DNA from: JAAYJR01 sp964563975
Lineage (GTDB): Bacteria; Bacteroidota; Bacteroidia; Bacteroidales; Prolixibacteraceae
DNA: 18,565 bases
Assembly: GCA_964563975.1 (NCBI GenBank)
Contig: CAZLZJ010000045.1
Location: forward strand, 1 to 18,565
Direction of reading: 5' to 3'
Below the pieces are notes generated by a model, which saw nothing but the letters and a program-made list of their open reading frames with translations, ran no database searches and had not been told where the DNA came from. Shown in pieces: positions 14,891 to 18,565 of the stretch (position 1 is its first letter; every line of letters begins with the position of its first letter). The translations under genes and the position numbers were made by a program.

Positions 14891-15538
14891 TTAAATCTTT
14901 TTAATCACACTGTTATAATAGTTGCAAACACTTTTCAGCCCGCATTCATCACACTTTGGCTTTCTTGCCAGACAAATATACCGCCCGTGAAGGATCAGCC
15001 AATGATGAGCCTTAGGCAATAATTCTTCAGGAATAAACTGCACTAATTGCTTTTCTGTGTCAAGAGGAGTTTTTGAATTCAGGGTTAACCCTATTCTTGA
15101 AGCAACACGAAATACATGTGTATCTACAGCCATTGCAGGTTTATTAAAAACTACGGATGCTATTACATTAGCAGATTTCCTGCCCACGCCGGGAAGCTTT
15201 TGAAGCTCCTCAATATCATCAGGAACAATACCGCCAAAATGATCAGCCAGCATCCTTGACATTCCGGAAAGGTATTTGGCTTTATTATTTGGATATGAGC
15301 AACTTTTAATAAATTCAAAAATTTCGGATGATGAAGCTTCTGCCATTTTTTGAGGGGTTGGATATGCCTTTAACAATTCCGGTGTAATTTCATTCACTCT
15401 TTTATCGGTACACTGTGCTGATAGAATAACTGCAACTATTAAATGAAACGGATCATTATATTTCAACTCTGTATCAGCATCGGGCATGGTACTTTGAAAA
15501 TAGTTCAATACATACTCAAAAAGCTCTTTCCTGGTCAT
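14891..15538 (-). CDS. nth: Endonuclease III (DNA N-glycosylase / AP lyase)
   Basis: Base-excision-repair enzyme that removes oxidised pyrimidines and nicks the abasic site. The 215 residues contain SAQCTDKRVN (40-49), the helix-hairpin-helix LPGVGRKSANV with catalytic Lys121, VDTHVFRV with catalytic Asp139, and the C-terminal iron-sulfur loop with Cys189, 196, 199 and 205 (C-x6-C-x2-C-x5-C). All key residues are intact and the length is normal. It starts at the ATG at 15538, soon after a terminator that isolates it from the PUR-domain gene. Confidence 0.97.
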   Translation of the reverse strand: MTRKELFEYVLNYFQSTMPDADTELKYNDPFHLIVAVILSAQCTDKRVNEITPELLKAYPTPQKMAEASSSEIFEFIKSCSYPNNKAKYLSGMSRMLADHFGGIVPDDIEELQKLPGVGRKSANVIASVVFNKPAMAVDTHVFRVASRIGLTLNSKTPLDTEKQLVQFIPEELLPKAHHWLILHGRYICLARKPKCDECGLKSVCNYYNSVIKKI

Positions 15539-15570
15539 TCAAATCAATTTTTAACCTTTTCACACAAATA

Positions 15571-15595
15571 AAAAACCGGTCTGTATGCCGGCTTT
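15571..15595 (-). terminator. Intrinsic terminator after the PUR-domain gene
   Basis: On the minus strand AAAGCCGG pairs with CCGGTTTT across an 8-nt loop (CATACAGA), with one G-U, and is followed by more T. It lies between the PUR-domain stop (15656) and the nth start (15538). The mirrored A-run means it may also act on the plus strand. Confidence 0.65.
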
Positions 15596-15655
15596 AATTT
15601 GCATAAATAAATTTACTGTTTTAACATAAACTATCAAAAGCTTATGGAAAATCAT

Positions 15656-16036
15656 TTAAATATTTTCAAAATCCAAATCGTTTAATCCTTTTCCGGATTC
15701 GCTGCCATCTACTGCAGTTTCTTTACCTTCGGAATTTTTTGCTAAATATTCAGCTTGATTGTCGCGAATATAATTAACTACCTCTTCTAATCCTTCAAGG
15801 AATTTTTCAAAATCTTCCCTATAAAGAAAGATCTTGTGCTTTTCATAATGAAACTGACCCTTGTCGGAAAACTTCTTTTTACTTTCTGTGATTGTCAAAT
15901 AATATTCATCATTTCTGGTACTTTTGACATCGAAAAAATAGGTCCTTTTTCCTGCTCTGACTGCTTTGGAGTAGATCTCTTGCCTTACTATTTCTTCAGC
16001 TTTTTTGCCCTCTCCTTTATTCTCAACACTTTCCAT
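15656..16036 (-). CDS. PUR-alpha-like nucleic-acid-binding protein (DUF3276)
   Basis: Protein of 126 residues with one PUR repeat, the family related to eukaryotic Pur-alpha and to the Borrelia regulator BpuR, and very common in Bacteroidota. The fold is visible as strands and helix: IYSKAVRAGKRTYFFDVKST, DEYYLTITESKKKF, HKIFLYREDFEKFLEGLEEV. An acidic, probably disordered tail follows (about 100-126). It likely binds single-stranded DNA or RNA and regulates gene expression, with targets unknown. I chose the ATG at 16036 (MESVENKGEG) over an upstream codon at 16075 because the extra residues do not resemble the family and overlap a candidate promoter box. A terminator follows. Confidence 0.88.
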   Translation of the reverse strand: MESVENKGEGKKAEEIVRQEIYSKAVRAGKRTYFFDVKSTRNDEYYLTITESKKKFSDKGQFHYEKHKIFLYREDFEKFLEGLEEVVNYIRDNQAEYLAKNSEGKETAVDGSESGKGLNDLDFENI

Positions 16037-16072
16037 CCTACTAAAATTGTGGTTTATTACAAGATACAAATT

Positions 16073-16086
16073 CAAAAATAGAAAAA
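16073..16086 (-). promoter_or_regulatory. Candidate promoter element for the PUR-domain gene
   Basis: TATTTTTG (16080-16073) fits TAnnTTTG and lies 36 bp before the ATG at 16036. The surrounding 14-mer TTTTTCTATTTTTG is identical to the one before ffh. No -33 box is evident. Confidence 0.4.
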
Positions 16087-16196
16087 TAATTGAAATATTA
16101 TACCACTTTAAATACTAACATTTCACATAATAGTGCAAATTGGCAAACGTAATCCTAATTTATAAAGATTCTAAACTACAACTATTTATTAATAAA

Positions 16197-17072
16197 CTAC
16201 TTGTAAATTTCACCTGAAGAGGCCAGCAATGTATTATAAAGCAATGAAACCCTGGTCATAGGTCCCACCCCTCCCGGCACCGGGGTAATATACGAGCATT
16301 TATCGGCTACCTCTTCAAATACCACATCACCTCTAAGTTTCCAGCCCGATTTTGTCTTATCCGATTTAACGCGGGTAGTTCCCACATCTATAACCACAGC
16401 CCCTTCGCCAACCATATCTCCCTTTACAAATCCGGGCACTCCTATTGCAGCAACTAAAATATCGGCGGCGTAACACAGCTCTTCAATATTTTTTGTACGG
16501 CTGTGTGCAACTGTCACAGTGGCATTCACTGCTTTTTGCGACATTAAAATACTCAATGGCCTTCCTACGATATTACTCCTGCCAAGAATCACACAGCTCT
16601 TGCCCGATGTTTCAATATTATATCTCTTAATCAGCTCAATAATTCCAAACGGTGTTGCTGACACAAAGGAGGGTAAGCCGATTACCATTCTTCCCAGATT
16701 TTCAGGATGAAATCCATCAACATCTTTTTTAGGATTAATAGATTCAATTACCTTCTGTTCTGAAATATGCCCCGGCAGGGGCAGCTGAACTATAAATCCG
16801 TCAATCTGGTCATCACAATTCAGATCCTTTACTTTATTCAGTAAAATATCTTCAGTTACATTATCCTCAAACCTGAACAGTGAAGATTTAAATCCGACTT
16901 CCGCACAATCTTTTATTTTATATGCAACGTAAGTTTCGCTTCCTCCATCATGTCCAACTAAAATAGCAGCCAGATGCGGCGGTTTCAGGCCTCTTTTTTT
17001 TAACTGTTCCACTTTTGCAGCAATCTCCTGCTTCATTTCAGCTGCAACTTTTTTTCCGTCTATCAATATCAT
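16197..17072 (-). CDS. folD: Bifunctional methylenetetrahydrofolate dehydrogenase / methenyltetrahydrofolate cyclohydrolase FolD
   Basis: Interconverts 5,10-methylene-, methenyl- and 10-formyl-tetrahydrofolate with NADP, supplying one-carbon units for purine and formyl-Met synthesis. The 291 residues show the catalytic segment SETYVAYKIKDC (Tyr48, Lys52), DGFIVQLPLPGH near 92-103, KDVDGFHPENLGRM, the Rossmann dinucleotide-binding stretch CVILGRSNIVGRPLS near 162-176, AHSRT, and the family signature PVPGGVGPMT near 267-276. All are intact and length is normal. It starts 25 bp after the ffh stop on the same strand, so the two genes probably share a transcript. Confidence 0.97.
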   Translation of the reverse strand: MILIDGKKVAAEMKQEIAAKVEQLKKRGLKPPHLAAILVGHDGGSETYVAYKIKDCAEVGFKSSLFRFEDNVTEDILLNKVKDLNCDDQIDGFIVQLPLPGHISEQKVIESINPKKDVDGFHPENLGRMVIGLPSFVSATPFGIIELIKRYNIETSGKSCVILGRSNIVGRPLSILMSQKAVNATVTVAHSRTKNIEELCYAADILVAAIGVPGFVKGDMVGEGAVVIDVGTTRVKSDKTKSGWKLRGDVVFEEVADKCSYITPVPGGVGPMTRVSLLYNTLLASSGEIYK

Positions 17073-17097
17073 CTGATCAATTTTTATGGTTCTTTAA

Positions 17098-18438
17098 TTA
17101 ATATTTACCTCCTTGCTGTCTCATATTTCCCATTAATTGGGATATATTTTTCCCGGAAGATACCATCTTCATCATCTTCCGGGTTTCTGTAAACTGTTTT
17201 AGCAATCTGTTAACCTCCTGCACATTTGTTCCTGACCCGCCGGCAATTCTTTTTCTGCGACTCCCGTTTATCAAAACAGGATTTTCACGCTCAGCAGGAG
17301 TCATTGAAAAGATGATTGCTTCAATATGTTTAAATGCATCATCATCAAGATCAATATTTTTCATCATTTTACCCATCCCGGGTATCAGCGATACCACATC
17401 TTTCAGATTCCCCATTTTTTTAATCTGATGTACCTGCTTCAGGAAATCATTAAAATCAAATGTATTTTTAGCCAGCTTTTTTTGAAGTCTGCGAGCCTCT
17501 TCTTCATCAAACTGCTCCTGCGCTTTTTCAACTAAGGTAACTATATCTCCCATACCCAAAATACGGTCAGACATCCTTTCCGGGTAAAAAACATCAATGG
17601 CATCAAGTTTTTCGCCTGTTCCAACAAACTTTATCGGTTTTTCAACAATTGCCCTTATCGACAATGCTGCTCCGCCTCTGGTATCACCATCAAGCTTTGT
17701 CAATACCACTCCGTCAAAGTTAAGCACATCATTAAACTCTTTTGCAGTGTTCACGGCATCCTGACCTGTCATTGCATCTACTACAAACAATATTTCATCA
17801 GGATTTACAGCATCTCTGATTGAAGAAATCTCTTTCATCATCTGCTCATCAATGGCCAGACGCCCTGCAGTATCGATAATAACCACATCATTACCTTTGT
17901 TTTTTGCCTCTTTAACTGCAGCTTTAGCAATTTTAACAGGGTTCATATTACCCTCTTCAGCATATACAGAAACACCAACCTGCTCACCCAATACTTTCAA
18001 CTGTTCAATAGCTGCAGGTCTGTACACATCGCAGGCTGCAAGCAAAGGATACTTTCCTCTCTTCTTTTTGAGCATGTTGGCCAGCTTACCTGCAAAAGTT
18101 GTTTTTCCCGATCCTTGCAAACCGGCCATCAAAATTACGGTAACCGGGCTTTTCAAATTTATCCCGACCGACTCGCCACCCATTAAAGCGGTAAGCTCAT
18201 CTTTAACAATTTTCACCATCATCTGCCCCGGTTTGACCGATGACAATACATTTTGGCCCAATGCTTTTTCTTTTACATCGCCGGTAAATTTTTTTGCTAT
18301 ACTATAGTTAACATCGGCATCAAGAAGTGCCCGCCGGATATCCTTTAATGTCTCGGCAATATTGATTTCCGTAATCTTTCCTTCTCCTTTGAGAAGTTTA
18401 AACGACCTCTCAAGTCTATCAGTTAAATTTTCAAACAT
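17098..18438 (-). CDS. ffh: Signal recognition particle GTPase Ffh (SRP54)
   Basis: Protein part of the signal recognition particle; it binds signal peptides as they leave the ribosome and docks with FtsY to deliver membrane and exported proteins. The 446 residues contain the N domain (about 1-90), the G domain with GLQGSGKTTFAGKLAN (P-loop, near 107-122), CDVYRPAAIEQL, IIDTAGRLAIDE and LTKLDGDTRGGAALS, and the methionine-rich M domain from about 300 with the RNA-binding SRRKRIAGGSG near 392-402 and MMKMVSSGKNISQLMG. I chose the ATG at 18438 over a TTG two codons earlier. A TATTTTTG box lies 27 bp upstream. folD follows 25 bp after the stop. Confidence 0.98.
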   Translation of the reverse strand: MFENLTDRLERSFKLLKGEGKITEINIAETLKDIRRALLDADVNYSIAKKFTGDVKEKALGQNVLSSVKPGQMMVKIVKDELTALMGGESVGINLKSPVTVILMAGLQGSGKTTFAGKLANMLKKKRGKYPLLAACDVYRPAAIEQLKVLGEQVGVSVYAEEGNMNPVKIAKAAVKEAKNKGNDVVIIDTAGRLAIDEQMMKEISSIRDAVNPDEILFVVDAMTGQDAVNTAKEFNDVLNFDGVVLTKLDGDTRGGAALSIRAIVEKPIKFVGTGEKLDAIDVFYPERMSDRILGMGDIVTLVEKAQEQFDEEEARRLQKKLAKNTFDFNDFLKQVHQIKKMGNLKDVVSLIPGMGKMMKNIDLDDDAFKHIEAIIFSMTPAERENPVLINGSRRKRIAGGSGTNVQEVNRLLKQFTETRKMMKMVSSGKNISQLMGNMRQQGGKY

Positions 18439-18464
18439 TTTCAAGTGGTATTATAACTATTTTA

Positions 18465-18478
18465 CAAAAATAGAAAAA
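18465..18478 (-). promoter_or_regulatory. Candidate promoter element for ffh-folD
   Basis: TATTTTTG (18472-18465) fits TAnnTTTG, 26 bp before the ffh ATG, inside TTTTTCTATTTTTG, the same 14-mer as upstream of the PUR-domain gene. No -33 TTTG is seen. From here to the window end (18565) I see no other feature. Confidence 0.4.
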
Positions 18479-18565
18479 AAGGGGAATATTAATTTTATAT
18501 TTAAATCATCTTGGTAACTGCCAATCTTTTTCAATCATATAAAACGAGCATGTAAAATATTTACA

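Noticed and set aside
17852..18307. 151-residue open frame antisense to ffh
   Set aside because: Shadow of a strongly conserved coding region on the other strand; composition follows the ffh codons.

Overview
The window looks like chromosomal DNA of a Bacteroidota bacterium, probably Bacteroidales or a close relative. The evidence is an ECF sigma / FecR / SusC-type TonB-receptor cassette with the N-terminal STN domain typical of this phylum, a PUR-alpha-like DUF3276 protein, several TAnnTTTG -7 promoter boxes (one with a perfect TTTG -33 box 19 bp upstream), and AT-rich DNA with few Shine-Dalgarno sites. An octaheme cytochrome and a 2x[4Fe-4S] ferredoxin fit an anaerobic or respiratory-flexible lifestyle; that last point is inference.

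Layout. 1-2527 (minus strand) carries a sigma factor, its FecR-type anti-sigma and the first 202 codons of a SusC-like outer-membrane receptor, a surface-signalling nutrient-uptake unit cut by the window edge. 2736-3275 (plus) is a macrodomain ADP-ribose hydrolase. A 100-N scaffold gap (3439-3538) precedes a HAD-IIA phosphatase and a small basic HARE-HTH-like protein, whose 3' end overlaps a convergent tRNA-Ser(GCT). Then come htpG with a clear terminator, an octaheme c-type cytochrome fused to HEAT-like and TPR repeats, and mltG, which abuts the convergent murB exactly.

11627-12212 is the only stretch over 300 bp without a recognised gene. It holds three back-to-back short ATG reading frames, a large hairpin and an 11-bp direct repeat, all upstream of a small HTH protein. 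After this come ftcD, a 56-residue ferredoxin gene with its own promoter and terminator, a ZIP metal transporter (zupT-like), nth, a PUR-domain protein, folD and ffh.

Most genes are housekeeping: chaperone, cell wall, base-excision repair, one-carbon metabolism and protein targeting. No CRISPR array, transposase, prophage or conventional defence system was seen. The least explained parts are the 11.7-12.5 kb micro-ORF/hairpin/HTH segment, the multiheme-TPR protein, the hairpins in the sigma/FecR/SusC cassette, and the HARE-HTH-like protein overlapping the tRNA. I did not find a clear case for a complete undescribed multi-gene system.
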